Source: Kingdonia uniflora
Lineage: Eukaryota; Streptophyta; Magnoliopsida; Ranunculales; Circaeasteraceae
Direction of reading: 5' to 3'
NCBI GenBank assembly: GCA_014058105.1
Contig: JACGCM010002890.1
Coordinates: 1,116,001 to 1,180,000, forward strand
Length of the DNA: 64,000 bases
The notes under the pieces are model-generated. The model worked only from the letters and a program-made list of their open reading frames with translations, had not been told where the DNA came from and searched no databases. A program made the position numbers and the translations under genes. This document shows, piece by piece, positions 9,853 through 22,140 of this stretch. Position 1 is the first letter of the stretch. Each line of letters begins with the position of its first letter.

Positions 9853-11229
9853 ATGATGACTAAGCAAGTGTTCATAGTGAGAATGCATGGTCTACTAAGA
9901 TTATTCTCTAAGTCCCTGACCTTCAATTACTCAGTCAGCTTACTGTGTGACATGATCCCTGATTGCTTCAACCCAAGAGTTACTAATCCAGCTTATTATG
10001 CACGCACTTCATGCGCTGGGCTTATTTACTTCTGGAAGCTTACACGGCCCGGGTAGCTTCTTGCAGATGTCCATATCTAGTTTCCCGTATTAATACGCGT
10101 TACTTATATAAGACGCATGTCTAGCTTATCCTGGATAACTAACAGACTGATCAAGTACTGGAAAGCTATAATGTCTATGAACAAAGAATAGGTCTCATTG
10201 CAAGTAATCAATGATAGGCCTCTTAGAGAATGCTTGGACAACTAGTCTTGCCCTGACCTAATAATCTCTTCGAGTTCATTACATTTCCGTACTAATTCCC
10301 ATTTTTATCCGACAAGCTCTATGGCATCACTTCCTGTTTTGTTAGCTAGATCGACATTGTTTAAATTTCAAACGCCCACTTTGGCCAATGTACAGCAATA
10401 CACAGTCATTTACAATAAGTGGATTAGAATCTTAATCATAGATGGCGACTGTAGTAGCGAGGGTGAATGCCTTATCGACAATTACTATTTAAATGATTCT
10501 ATGTTGTACTATTGTAGACATAATAGATAGAGATTTCCTTATTAGCATGTACATATGCCATATCAGGCTTGTCTCATAATGCATCAACTGGTCATATAGC
10601 TACTATTGCCTTGTCGACGGGTAGTTCCATCCCTAACAAATTGGCTTCACCATAAGCCATATCTTGTCCCAATTATGCTACTCACAGCTCATAAAACTTT
10701 CTTTCAATGGTGCCTTACGCGTAGCGTGAATCTTAGATTAGTTTGTGGGAGGCACTCTAGTTCCTTAAAACGTCTAGCTATGCAAGTATATTAGCAATTT
10801 ATTTTGGTCCTATTACAAGTGAAGACTCCGTTGGACATTATTGTTACTCTACTATGTAAAGGGACACAGAGAGACAATGATGGTATTTCTTAAGTTAACT
10901 TCAAAACTTTTACGGCATTATCTATCATATCTCCCCCTGATGCAGGGAAAATCTTCTCATCAAAGCAACAATCATCCATATAGAAAATTTGCAGTAAATG
11001 CGTTACCAGTAGGTTTCAAATATTTAGCGATAGTGGCTAATCATAATCCACATAAATATTTAGTCAGCATTAGGGACCTAACTTCGTGAGCAATAGAGGT
11101 GTCATCGACAGCTGTACGGTATATTCAAATGTACACAGAAGGGTGACACTGTGTTCTAACCCAGTTATTAGTTGTTTTGGAAATAGCTAATGATTCGCTA
11201 TCAGACGAACTCTGATCAGTATCACGGGG
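9853..11229 (-). pseudogene. Copia pol remnant: RT N-terminal half and the region between integrase and RT
   Basis: Heavily mutated. The clearest landmark is at about 10930-11010 on the minus strand, where AFTANF and, in another frame, CFDEKIFPASGG match the FTARFxDCxFDExxFPxLGG stretch between integrase and reverse transcriptase in many plant copia polyproteins. The rest has no readable frame longer than about 80 codons and is assigned by position. Confidence 0.55.
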
Positions 11230-11876
11230 TAGAGCCACCAAAGTGACCCATGACCCGCCAACCCGACCCGACCCAACCCTGTTTTTGGTAAGTTTGGGTT
11301 TGCTTGGCCTTAATAGGTTGTGGTTCATTTGACCCAAACCCGTCTAACACATTTAACAAATGGGTCAGGTTAGGGTTTATCTTAAGCAGTTTGGGTTAAC
11401 CTTTGATCCGGTTAAGTTTAATTTGAGCTAATTACAATTTATATGATATTATTCATTATTCAAAGTCAGATTTAAGCCCAAATAGAACTTTATGTGATAT
11501 TACTGCCCATAAACATATGGCATTTGGTCCAATCTCACCTCAGTTTCATTCTCTCATCCTCTTCTGTTATTACTACACATTTTTTCAACAAACCCAATCT
11601 TAAAAAATGGGCATTTGATCACCACTTCTATTACTGGACTCATCATTTTAGAATACATGTAACACCAATACATACCAATCAAAGCTTCAGCAAACCCACT
11701 CTCACATAATTATGACAGATGAAGTTAAGACTCATGACCCATTACCCGACCCATGACCCAAATTAATATTTAAACAGGTCAAAAGGGTCAGGTCGGGTTT
11801 GGGTTTGCATTTTTGGCCCATGAACGCGTTATGACCCGACCTGTGTAACCCAAACCTGACCCATTTGCCAACTCTA
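11230..11876. mobile_element. Non-autonomous hAT-type DNA transposon (MITE)
   Basis: 647 bp. The ends are imperfect inverted repeats: TAGAGCCACCAAA at the left and, read inward from the right, TAGAGTTGGCAAA. The flanking 8-mers are TCACGGGG (11222-11229) and TCATGGGG (11877-11884), an 8-bp target duplication with one C/T difference at a CpG. Eight-bp duplications and short inverted ends are hAT hallmarks. Subterminal blocks near both ends repeat GACCCG and ACCCAAAC in both orientations, as in many plant hAT-type elements. No transposase is encoded. It sits in the copia pol remnant. Confidence 0.8.
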
Positions 11877-11884
11877 TCATGGGG

Positions 11885-12447
11885 AGTAAAATACTTAAAC
11901 AAGAATGCATGGCCCACATACTAGCTGGAAGTAGTGACTGTAATAATAGTGGCCTAATGATGAGATCTAATCGCTGGATTAGGTTCTCCTCCAACCCAAA
12001 CTGGGTATGGAAATAGGGTACTTTCAATGCACAATCATCTATCACATTAGCGGTATAACAATCAAAAAAAATATGGGAGGTAAACTCCCCAGCTCCGTCA
12101 AGTTGAGTTGATATGATCGGTCGATCCGGGGACCGAGCCTGCAAACTAATGATCTAAATAAAAAAATCATGATAACATTGCGCTCCTAGTTGTTGACAAT
12201 AGGCATACCCAAGACCATCTCCATGATGCATCTATTATGACCATAAATAATCAAAGGGCAACTATGTGGATAGATAAGTCCATATGTGTCTTCATGGATG
12301 TGTTTGGAGAATAGGTTGGAGATGTCACTCCATCTTGGTCATACTAGGACAAACAATAGACTTTCCTTAAACGCAATCATTACACGGACACTTTCTAGAT
12401 CTTCTTCCCTTGAAAGGAAAGTCAAAAATATTCTTGATATTTATCCT
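11885..12447 (-). pseudogene. Probable copia integrase region, unreadable
   Basis: Lies between the protease/GAG-pre-integrase landmarks to the right and the reverse transcriptase landmarks to the left, so by order it should hold integrase. I could not find the HHCC or DDE residues with confidence; the sequence is too mutated. Confidence 0.3.
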
Positions 12448-12869
12448 TATTATGCTATTCTAGGGGAGTGTATTGGAAACTATTTTATTATTATTGTCTG
12501 ACTTTTAAACGTAGATATAATGCATAAAACCTAACTGTCATTTTCTCCTATTGTCTTCTACTTGATAACCATTATCGTGTAGGTACTTGATAACTATTAT
12601 TATGTATCTCCCTAATGCTTAGCCAATTACCATTGGCCTTATTAGTATATAAAGTGGATAGAATACCTAGCTATTATGCTATTCTAGAGAAGTGTATTGG
12701 AAACTATTATAATATTGTTGTATGACCTTTAAACGTGGATATAATGCATAGAGCCTGGCTATTATTTTCTCTTATCATCTTCTACTTGATAACCATTATC
12801 ATGTATGTCCCTAAATCTTAGCCAATTACCATTAGAATTATTATCATATAAAGTGGATATAATACCTAG
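12448..12869. repeat. Tandem duplication of about 224 bp inside copia pol
   Basis: TATTATGCTATTCTAG begins at 12448 and again at 12672. Both units continue through GTGTATTGGAAACTATT, AAACGTRGATATAATGCAT, CTACTTGATAACCATTATC and end ATACCTAG. Unit 1 has an extra internal repeat of about 25 bp. On the minus strand each unit encodes a copy of the same copia segment, so this is a duplication of coding sequence within the element. Confidence 0.85.
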
Positions 12870-12960
12870 TTTCGTATTGTCAGCGAGTAATAGTATGGCA
12901 CCTCTAGTACCTTCTATGACGTTAGCCAGGCCAGTAAAAGTGGCAACATCCTAGATGTAC
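12760..12960 (-). pseudogene. Copia protease / GAG-pre-integrase remnant
   Basis: The minus strand reads ATFTGLANVIEGTRG then, further left, GNWLRFRDIHDNGYQVED. The second resembles the RNLLSFKDIRxNGYHIET stretch that follows the protease in plant copia polyproteins. It overlaps the tandem duplication, so the stretch is present twice. Confidence 0.6.
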
Positions 12961-15190
12961 AAGGTCAAAAAATAAAATATTTTCATATTTTAAAAAGGAT
13001 CGAGTGCATGGTACTACTGTCTCTGAGACATGTGTTCGCTAGTCATCCGATTATATGTGAATACTCTATGATCATGTAATGCTCTATTAGCAGATACTAC
13101 TCTATGGGCAAAGAAATCCTTTGGGTAGGTTGTATATAGTTGATTAACTATCATACATGGAATTCAACTACTTCGGAAGTAATAAATTGAAAATCACTTA
13201 ACAAACTGTGTTCTCATAGATGTGATACCTATTACATGTTACGAGCATATGAAAAACTAACAAGTGATAAGTTTCAACTCAATCAAAGGAAATACAAATG
13301 AAGTAAAACTACTACTAACAACAAGCAAAGTTACTACTTGGTAATGCTTTCTAAGTGGCATCACTCATCTATTGAGATTGTGCTACTAATAAATCTTAGA
13401 TATGATCCAAAACTGTATAGGTATCTTAAAAGAAATATGGCTTTAAACTATGTATTTGTAATATTTACTCCAGCCATGGTCACGTGATAAGGTCAGGGCT
13501 AATCAGCTACAATCCTCTGGGTTATCTTACAGCCCCGCACCCAGTATCTGACTCTTCCGTGTCCAGCTTCAAATTCTTCCTTCCACTTTGGTTCTTAGGT
13601 AAATTTTATGTTCCCCTTAACTGGTTACTAGTGGCTAGATTATAAATCCTACCAAAGTTATCACCTCTCACATATCCAAGGTTACAACATTATATAGCAA
13701 CCTTGTTACCATACCTTGTATTATGCGATGCAAGCACATACGTATGCTTAGAAAGCATGAGTTTGTGGTTCTTAACCAATAGTTATCGTTTTGCTTAAGA
13801 ATGAGTATAACAAAAATCAGGTAATGATCTATCGAATATTTGTTCGAAAGTACAATATCTGAAGCGTGGAAAGTAAATAGAATATTCTGAATATTGCTAT
13901 CTTTCTAAACTATTTCTTCACATATCATCATAGTGAAGTTGCACTACTGAAACGCAGTAATATGATACTAGAATAGGAGGGTAATCTATTATCAGGTTCT
14001 TCTGAATATGGGGGTAAGGGTACAAGGAAAGTGCTAGCTTTGTTGACTAGAGACTCATTGTTCTAAACAATAGTCTTATCCAGATTCTATAGAGGGAGAT
14101 GGATCTCTGAATTCATATATTTCAAGTTTGTTTGTACCAAATGGAGTTACAGTATGGGCAGGTACCTAATTTTCCAAGTGTTGCCAACATCAGTTATGTA
14201 TGTAAATAAATACCAGTAGTAGTATTCGATAAACATTTTCAAAATAAGGCAGTTCTGAGTATTCAAGGTAATGATTACCAATCATTATTCGTAGATGAAC
14301 ATTGTTCATGTCATAATACTCACGAAGTGTTATTAAAGTACATGATTTTAAATTATAACTTGAAGTTCATAGTATATAACACAATAAAGTGAATGATTCC
14401 CAATCATTAATTGTAAGTGAATATGGCTTTATACTCATGATATCCTATTAAGCGTCAAATCCCACATTTTCCACGTAAATTGGTGATCTCAACCTTAAAG
14501 TATGTTGTAATAAAGTCTTAGCCAGGATAGCTATTCAAAACCCCTCGATGTTGGAATCTTTATCTAACAACTAAGGGTGTTCTAATCCCCAAGGTTCTGT
14601 ATAAGGAAAGTATATTCTAGCCAAATGACCCATTTGTTACAAATATGTGAGGATATTATATGTTTAGTAGATGAGTGGTTTTATCTCAAAATTCTACTTA
14701 GTTCCCCAAATAGATAGATTAATACTATATTGGAACTAACGATCTTGGAGTATATCAAGGTGTTATAATGTCATATATACTTCTAGATGTTATCAGGTAA
14801 TATTAAATTGTACCAAGATACAAAAAATTGGTTCCTAGAACTTTAGGTATTAGAGTGTATTAAGAAGTGACTCTCAATCATAACTGAATTTGTCAATGTT
14901 TCTTTTTTATCTCGAAACCCCAATTATAATAAATAGTTTCTAGGGGTATACAATATTTCAAAATTCTATCAGCTCTCGTAAGAGACTAGGTAAATTAAAA
15001 TAATATTTTATATCCAATATAAAAGAGGACATCATTAAGAACTATAGTATGTTAACCTTATAGTGCTATTTTTCCAAAAAAAATCAAAAATAGGGTCATT
15101 CTAGAGCTCAAAGTTGGAATAGAAAATAAATTCTACTTTTTTTTAATTTTTAATTTTTAAAAAAATTTGGCCTGTCCTAATATAGATGGT
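12961..15190. other. Unreadable interior of element F
   Basis: By order this should hold copia gag on the minus strand. I found no zinc knuckle or readable gag frame, no long frame on either strand, and no clear repeat. Confidence 0.4.
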
Positions 15191-15199
15191 CTAAACCAC

Positions 15200-15400
15200 T
15201 TTCAGATCTAGGTCTAAATCTGTGTTTTAACCAAGTCTGGACCAATTTTAACTTGACCGGGTCTGGTCAAGTCTGGGTCAGGAATGACTTGGACTGGTTC
15301 TGGTTTGGACCTTGGTCTGGACAAGGTTTGGGCCCGATATGGACCAGGTTGGATCGGACAGAACCAAGTCTGGTGAAGTGTCCTACTGTTAGGATGACAC
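15200..15400. repeat. Low-complexity tract of CTGGACC-like words
   Basis: Degenerate repeats of GTCTGGACC and GGTCTGG in both orientations. Frames across it encode Pro/Asp/Arg-rich peptides that are products of the repeat, not genes. Confidence 0.6.
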
Positions 15401-15419
15401 ATGGCAATATGTCATCTTG

Positions 15420-16000
15420 ACACGTAGCCTGATACGCCCTTACCACGTCATGTGGTAGTGCCATGTTAATATGTGAGACCCCTTGGTGACAGATCATAAT
15501 GCCACATTAGTAGATGATATCAACTAGCGCGTGGTATAGCCACGACAGTTAGGTAGGGCAAAATCCCCATTCCACATCTGTTCGGTGGGACTCTAAGTGT
15601 CACATTACAACTGAATCGTAGCATGCCACGTCAGCTCGGTAGGACCCCATTTGCCACATCACCACTAACATGTGGCTTCCACATCAATTTAGTGGGACCC
15701 CCGGTGCCACGTTACCACAGAAACGTGGTATGTCACATTACCACTAATACGTGGCATGCCACATTCGCAGTTATGGGACCTTCAGTGCCACGTCAGCCTA
15801 CTGCGTGGCAGTAACATAGTAGCATGTGGGACCCTCAGTACCATGTTATCAGTACCACATGGCAGTGACACATCATCACGTGCACCCCAAGTATAACATT
15901 ATCACTGCCACCTACTTGACATATCAGCACTTATGGGCCCCTACCCGCTACATCAGCATGTGTGAGACCCACTAGGTTAGTATGTCCTGGTGTGACACGT
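15420..16000. repeat. Degenerate array of CACGT/GTGGGACCC words
   Basis: Recurrent words are GTGGGACCC, TGCCACGT, CCACTAAxACGTGG and GTGGCATGCCACAT, spaced roughly 50-60 bp, with many local palindromes around ACGT. At least eight partial units are visible. It ends about 130 bp before the solo LTR at 16131. It is much more GC-rich than its surroundings and could form hairpins. Not coding. Confidence 0.65.
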
Positions 16001-16130
16001 AAGTACTTTGGGTCCAACTGCAGTCTAATAACATCATCACCCGTAAAAATGAAATTGATTGATTCATCATGATTTTTTATTGTTTTCACGGCCAATTTTT
16101 TGATGATTCGTTCACTTCTAGGAGGTGAAC

Positions 16131-18973
16131 TGTAATGACCCAGATTTTTTTTATATTTTTTATTTAGTATCAATTATCTACTCATTATATTGTCACTCTG
16201 CATATTCCTATACATTGCCACTCTGCATATTCCTATACATTACCACTCTTATGTTCCTATACTTTAAGCACTCCACATATTTATTTCGAATCCAATATAC
16301 ATAACTAGTCCTTTCTCCTTTATGTATATCCTTTTGTATATGGATTTTTGATAGGTTTGGCATTAGATTCCTTTTTAGTAATTTCTTTATGTTAGGGCGG
16401 ATTAGGTAGTGTTGGAAACTTGGGAACTTCTGTGTGGGTTAGTGTTGGTGTTGATCTTAGGTTGTGGTGTTGCGATATGGATATGATTCCGGAAAAGCAT
16501 TGTATGCCCTTGAGTTTCTGTGTTTGTCCATTGGATGGATTCCTCTTACCAACTATTAAATTTTTGGTTTGCTTATTTATGTTCGGGCATATTTCCGTTA
16601 TGCTTTTCCCTCTGTTTTTGTTCGAACATTTGTGAGCTTAGGCGGCCAAGATGGGTTTGTTTTTGGGTGATCCTATGGCGTCGGTAATGTCTCGAGATAC
16701 GCATTATATCTCCCTTATAAATTCCTAACCTCCTCATTTTCACATAACATTCTCTCCCTCAAAACTGACATTCACACTCTCTCCTTCAAAACTAACTCTA
16801 ACCCTCTCTCCAAATTCCTTTTCTCTCGGACGATTTTGGGCCGTGATTGCCTCGCCTAATTGCTGATTTTGGGCCGTGAATGCTTAACGAGCTTCGCGGA
16901 GCCACGGCGTGGAGAGATTTGTCGTCACCCTTGCCGGACTCTGCCACTTCCTCCCTGTGATTGTTGTTGCTGATTTCAGATTATTGGGTATGCTATTGTA
17001 TGATTCAGTGGTTGGGTAAAAACCATAGCTTAGGGTTTGTGATTGAAGAATGTATTTGGATTGTTTTTGATATCGGAGTGTATTTAATTTTAGGTTTTGG
17101 GTTCAGTGGATGTATGGGCTGATTTGGGCAACATATGGACTGATTTGGGTGATGTATGGACTGATTTGGGCGGTGTTGTGGAGGACAGGTGGTCCGGTAA
17201 CTTAATTGCGGGACTCTTTTGTGTCGGATACGAGTTGCTTAGTTCGCCGAGTTCGCTTTTATCAGGCGAGTGTTCCCTTCAAGTCTAAATTCGTTACTAA
17301 TGTTACCTATGCAGATATGAAATGACACTTAGGATGTAATATAGATTCATTCTCATTGTTAAGCTAGTTATCACATATGTTAGATATGTTAGCATAGTTA
17401 ATTAGTTATGTACTTTTGGACGTCAAGAGCGGGTTAGAAGTTGTTACGCTAGTTCTCGCGGCTTTTTCCTTGAACCCTAATAGCATAACTACTCTAGACT
17501 CATCCTAGAAGTTGATTATTAGCAGAACTTAGTATCTAAATGCTTGTAGAGTTGTTGTTTCTATATAGTATGGTTTGTAGCCTTGCATGTTGTGTATTCC
17601 TGTGGCTTGGTCCTTGAATACTGTTCATTCCTTTAAATCTAGTATTACTGTTGATGTTGTGACTGTTAAGACACTATACATTCGGGTATCGGCGTTGTGG
17701 CAACTGAGTCACTGAGTATCCGAGATTGATGTTACGACTGAATATCAGTCGTTGTTTATCTGATGTTTTTAATGTTGTGACTAGAAATTAGTCATTGTTC
17801 ATTGGTTGTTTGACATAGTGACGGGTTAGTTACTGTCCATCTATTTATTGTCTTGTAACCAGTAAGTCGTTGGCCATCAGGTTTAGATGTTGTGACTGAG
17901 TCACTGTTTGTCTATTTTAGGAGTAATCACTACTTTCTTTTAGTTGGTAGTCATCCTACGTGTGCATGCCAGGTTAAGAACTGCAGTGCTTTGGTCTTTG
18001 ATGGATCTGTTTGGGTTGATACGGTCCCTAGATCGGGTCAAAGTTTTAGAGGTGAAGGTATGGTTGAAATGGTATTTCCTGGTGCCCAGTCTTATCCTGC
18101 GAGGAAAGATATGGTTAGATACTATTTCCCGGTGCCCAACCTTCTTCTACGAGTGAAGTCATGATTGGATACTGTCACACCTAGTCAGAATGATATGAGA
18201 TAGCTCTCCTAATAGACAGAATTCTCCTGCAAGGTTGAAACACCTATGTTATCCTCGGGTCGAGCCTGTTCTGCATATCTGACCCCTTGTGTTTAATGAT
18301 GATCTTTCATATGTTCGAGTCCTTGCACTAGCGGTTGAGAAATCAACTATCATAAGATTGAGTCCATCAATTTAACTTCATACTTCATTCCATCATCAAA
18401 CTTCTGCATCATCATATTACTTCCTCTCATATTATGTATCTCTATACTTAGTACGATTGCCCTTACTTCATTCCCTTACTAATTATAATTACTATATTAT
18501 ATCACTATGCTTCACAACATTATAGTTGATTTTTCTTGTTAGCATTAGTGGTGCTTGTATAGTTTTTAACCTTGTTGGGTTATAGTGAGCTGTGGTTTGC
18601 TCACTCTCATTGTTTACATTTCAGAGGTGGAGTAGCTACTGTGTAGTTGCCATGATCTTTAGTAGATATCAGAGTTTAGATCTTCTGTTACCGTAGGTCT
18701 TTTGTTGTATATTGCAGATTAGTTATATTTCGGTTGATTGTTGTATAGTTTTGAGACATTGTTCGTATTTTAGTTTTGATATATATATATCCATCTATCT
18801 TTTGCTTCCGCAATTTATTTTTTGCTCTGATGAATTGTTATATGTGAAGGACCGAGCAAGAATTTTTCTACGGCTCGGTTGTTCGTGGGATAATTCTTTT
18901 TATTTCCTACCTTTACACCCTAGATTCCTGTTAATGATTTGGTTTAAAATCATGTAGATTTTGGGGCGTGACA
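16131..18973 (+). mobile_element. Solo LTR of a Tekay/Del-like chromovirus
   Basis: Begins TGTAATGACCCAGA and ends TTTTGGGGCGTGACA, the typical ends of Tekay/Del-lineage LTRs as I remember them. At 2843 bp it has the large size of that group. No internal sequence adjoins it. The flanking 5-mers are TGAAC (16126-16130) and CGAAC (18974-18978), a target duplication with one C-to-T difference at a CpG. Many short tracts such as GACTGAGTCACTG and TTAGTCATTG repeat inside it around 17690-17900. Its plus-strand frames are not genes. Confidence 0.85.
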
Positions 18974-19319
18974 CGAACAATATACGCCTGCAATCGTTAG
19001 AATGCTGGCAATTCAACAAAATTATACTCATAGTCTAATAATGTCAAACTTCAATAGTAAAATACCTCTCATAATAGATCTTTGAAAAAGGGTAAAAGAA
19101 GGTATAATCTGTAAAAAAAAATCCTTAAAAAGCCTAATTTTTCCCTAATTAGATCTAAACAATTATATACGAATAGATGTAATCACTACTATATGCATAA
19201 ATTATTATATTTATTGGGAAAATTAGTTATACATCGCCGCAACGTAATTAATCCTTAATTGAGATATATATATATATATAATAATCAATTAGGTCTTTGT
19301 AGAGTCGATTCCTATAATG
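18974..19319. other. Interior of element F next to its right LTR
   Basis: AT-rich, with a TA dinucleotide tract at about 19264-19280. On the minus strand TAGGAATCGA just left of the LTR could be a decayed copia primer-binding site (TGGTATCAGA), but the match is weak. Confidence 0.35.
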
Positions 19320-19492
19320 TGTTGAGAGCAAAAACATCTCTAAAATTACCTACTAATCATGCACACACAACATAGGGTATAACGCAATATAGGGAGAAAA
19401 GAAAGAAAGCCTTTATTGATGAACTTGTTAGGTTACGGAGAATACATCCCTAAGGGTGTATATATAGGAGTCTACATAAGGTTTCTAAAACA
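19320..19492 (-). repeat. Right (5') LTR of copia element F
   Basis: Starts TGTTGAGAGC and ends CTAAAACA on the plus strand; it matches 8931-9118 throughout. GGGGAG directly outside its right end (minus strand) looks like a polypurine tract. This copy might therefore instead be the 3' LTR of another copia element to the right. I cannot decide between the two. Confidence 0.55.
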
Positions 19493-20877
19493 CTCCCCAT
19501 AAACTCTAGGTTTATGGGTTTGGTTAGGAATTGGTGGGTTACCCCAAACTAAAGCATGTTAGACCTAAGCCGAACTTGTTCCAAACACTAATGATTGCAT
19601 AAAGACATGCTCTTAGGACATTAAGTTTGAAGCTGCTTGTGTTCGAATTCTTTTGATTTGGTGCTAATGTAGTCCATGTGTTAACCGACATTTAGCCAAT
19701 TAGTGCTCATCTCTTTGCTTTAAATTTGTTGCTTCAATTTTAAATAGTTAGTGCTCAACTTTTGAAGTTTAGTGCTTGGGTTATGTAGTGGGACATTTAC
19801 ATTTGAGAATTTAGTGTTAATCGCGTTAACTTGACTTGGTTTTACTTCTCACTGATCTGATTCTAGTAACTGTGTCTTGCAAAGTAATTAAGACATCCAA
19901 ATGCCCAACCACTTCATCATAGTTGTATATTAGATAAAAGATCATTTCATTTGCTAAAAATTAATTAATCTAATTATTTTTTCGTATATGATTATTCCTA
20001 TCTGGTAAGCATTCTGACTAATTCTTATTGTAATTTAAGGTTTCTAATTTTGACACGCTAAAAATTAAAAGCAAGGAAAAGTACAAAAAAGTACAAAGGC
20101 AAAAAATATGCAAGCTTAAAGCATCATCAAATCTATTCTTCTTTTGCCTCCTAAGTGAAGGGGCACTTCCTTTTTTTACCCCCTAAGTAAAGGGGCGGCC
20201 ACTACTTCACTGGAAAACATTTCCTGTAGGTTGGTACCTCTAAAACTTGACATATAGAAGGGGTTCATGATAGCTCTGCCCCAACATTAGGAGATCATAT
20301 TGTTTGGAGTGTGCAAAAACATGATGCTCTAATAAAAATATTGTTGTGTTTGGACTGACCTATTGTTGTGTTTACTCTTTCTTTTCATTATAACATTAGT
20401 AAAGATAAAAAAAATCTTAGAGACTTGCAGGATTTCATCACCCAAAAAGATCTTTATCAAGAAGGACCACCCATTAGGGATACAAAAAAATTCGTATCAC
20501 ACAAAAATTAAACGTCCTGGACCTCAAAATTACTGATAATAAAAAAGAGTAGCAAGATTCCCGCGAGATTTCATCGCCCAACGGATAGGTGTACGGGGTA
20601 CAAACACGGTTTCACAGGATACGGTCCCAACCTAGTATCGTGAAATATTGGTTGCAGGTTTGTGACGTCATTGTTCCAAGTGCTAATGTGCAATAAGGAG
20701 ACTCACATGGGCGTGAGGATCAAACATCTACTCTAAGCTAGAACTAGCACAGTAACGCAGGGGAGTATAAGGACCAAAACCTTTGACCACCCTACCATTT
20801 TTGTGAACAAAGAAGAATATAGGGGAGACCTAATTATTACTTCAAAATAATGTTGAAGTACAAAATTTTAGGTTTGA
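19493..20877. other. Unassigned region between copia F and the Athila element
   Basis: No gene seen. Near 20140-20210 two short copies of CCYAAGTRAAGGGGC occur. The Athila 5' LTR and primer site should lie here or further left, but I could not recognise a TGGCGCCGTTGCC primer site. Confidence 0.4.
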
Positions 20878-20939
20878 TTGATTGTTTACTGCACTGGGTG
20901 CCGAATTTTATTGCATATTAGTTTGTGCATGATTAATTG

Positions 20940-22140
20940 GACATATGGGGAATTTTTTTTAGTAATTTTACCAAAACCTTTCCCCATTTACGGCCTACCA
21001 CCCCAGCTAAAGAAGAAAGGGCAAGCACCTTGTCCAGGAAACACCATAAAGAACTTAATTTCCCCAATTTTAGAAGATGGTAATCTACCTGATCAAGTTA
21101 ACCTAATTGACCTTGTCATTAAACAAACAATTGAACCCCCAATCATGGCCGCTAAGACTCTTCAGGATTATTGGTAAACGATATGCTATTGTGTATCATG
21201 TTACCGGCTATTATAGTAAAATATTGCAAGATAGAGCCTAGTGTGATCCAAATGTTATCTACTTTTCATGGGCTTGATTCAGAGAGCCCATATAAGCATG
21301 CTCATGAGTTTAAGAAAATTTGTGGGCATTCTCGATACCAACAATTTACTGAGGATTCCATCCGTCTTCATCTACTCCCATTCTCTTTAAAAGATAAGGC
21401 AGGTCGATGGCTTAAGTCATTGGCACCAAAAACTATTAACACCTGGGAGCAAATGGAGTCAAAATTTGTTACCAAGACAAAAATTAATGAATATATTCAA
21501 ATGAGTGCAAGAAATGTTATGAAGTTTGGGAAAGATATAAGGACCTCCTATCATAATGCTCCACCACGGTTTTGAGAAACAACATCTTGTTTAAATTTTC
21601 TACCAAGGTATAACATCTTAAAATTGTTATCGGTTAGAATCCTTACATACTCAAAAATTTCAAGACCTAGAACCCAATAAGGCATATAAAGTGTTTGAGA
21701 CATTAGCTGAGAACTCCCAACAGTGGAATTTTAATCCCCATCAAAATAGTCACACCTCCAGGAAAGGTAGTTTGTTTGAGGTAAGTGATGGCATATCCAT
21801 AAAAGCCTAACTAGATTGTCTTTCTCAAAAAATTGATGCTATGACCTTGCCTGCTGCTCTAGTTAACCAAGTTCAACAACAAGATTACACGATCTGCTAT
21901 GATTTTAAACATGTGACTCAAATGTATCCCTTGTACAATGAAATGAATAATAACAACCTAGAGCATGTAAATGCTTTAAAAAATACGTACAAGAGATCAT
22001 TTGACCTATACAAGACAACATGGCAAAACCACCCAAATTTTTCCTTAAAAAGCAATCAGCCCAGTTCAGGCTTTAAAGGGCCACAAGCATCTAGGAACCC
22101 CTCCATATCTTTTCATCATGCCTCCCAATAATCCTTTCAA
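20940..22140 (+). pseudogene. Athila gag
   Basis: Capsid protein of the element's virus-like particle. 21171-21575 encodes about 134 residues with LSTFHGLDSESPYKH, then IRLHLLPFSLKDKAGRWLKS and TWEQMESKF, the signature of Athila-type retrotransposon gag. An upstream frame (20950-21177) gives the N-terminal part ending in a TLQDYW-like stretch; the two are out of frame with each other. 21841-22131 gives the Asn-rich C-terminal part with YKTTWQNHPNFS, matching the WRNHPNFSW stretch of Athila. Several stops and frameshifts, so inactive. Confidence 0.8.

Larger units (their letters stand above)
8931..19492 (-). mobile_element. Element F: decayed Ty1/copia retrotransposon, with two nested insertions
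   Basis: Minus-oriented. A short LTR-like repeat occurs at both ends (8931-9118 and 19320-19492). Between them the minus strand carries copia pol remnants in the right order. From right to left these are a protease/GAG-pre-integrase region (about 12760-12960), the region between integrase and reverse transcriptase (about 10920-11010), and reverse transcriptase (about 9400-9852). An hAT-type element (11230-11876) and a 2.8-kb solo LTR (16131-18973) were inserted later. Without them about 7 kb remains. That the right-hand LTR belongs to the same insertion is inference. Confidence 0.6.

Noticed and set aside
15214..15497. Minus-strand Pro/Arg-rich frames
   Set aside because: Product of the GTCTGGACC low-complexity tract.
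17892..18164. Overlapping plus-strand frames inside the 2.8-kb LTR
   Set aside because: Non-coding LTR with short internal repeats; no similarity to any protein I know.
8931..19492. Target duplication for copia element F
   Set aside because: The 5-mers outside the two LTR copies (CTAAT on the left, CTCCC on the right) do not match, so the two LTRs may not come from one insertion.
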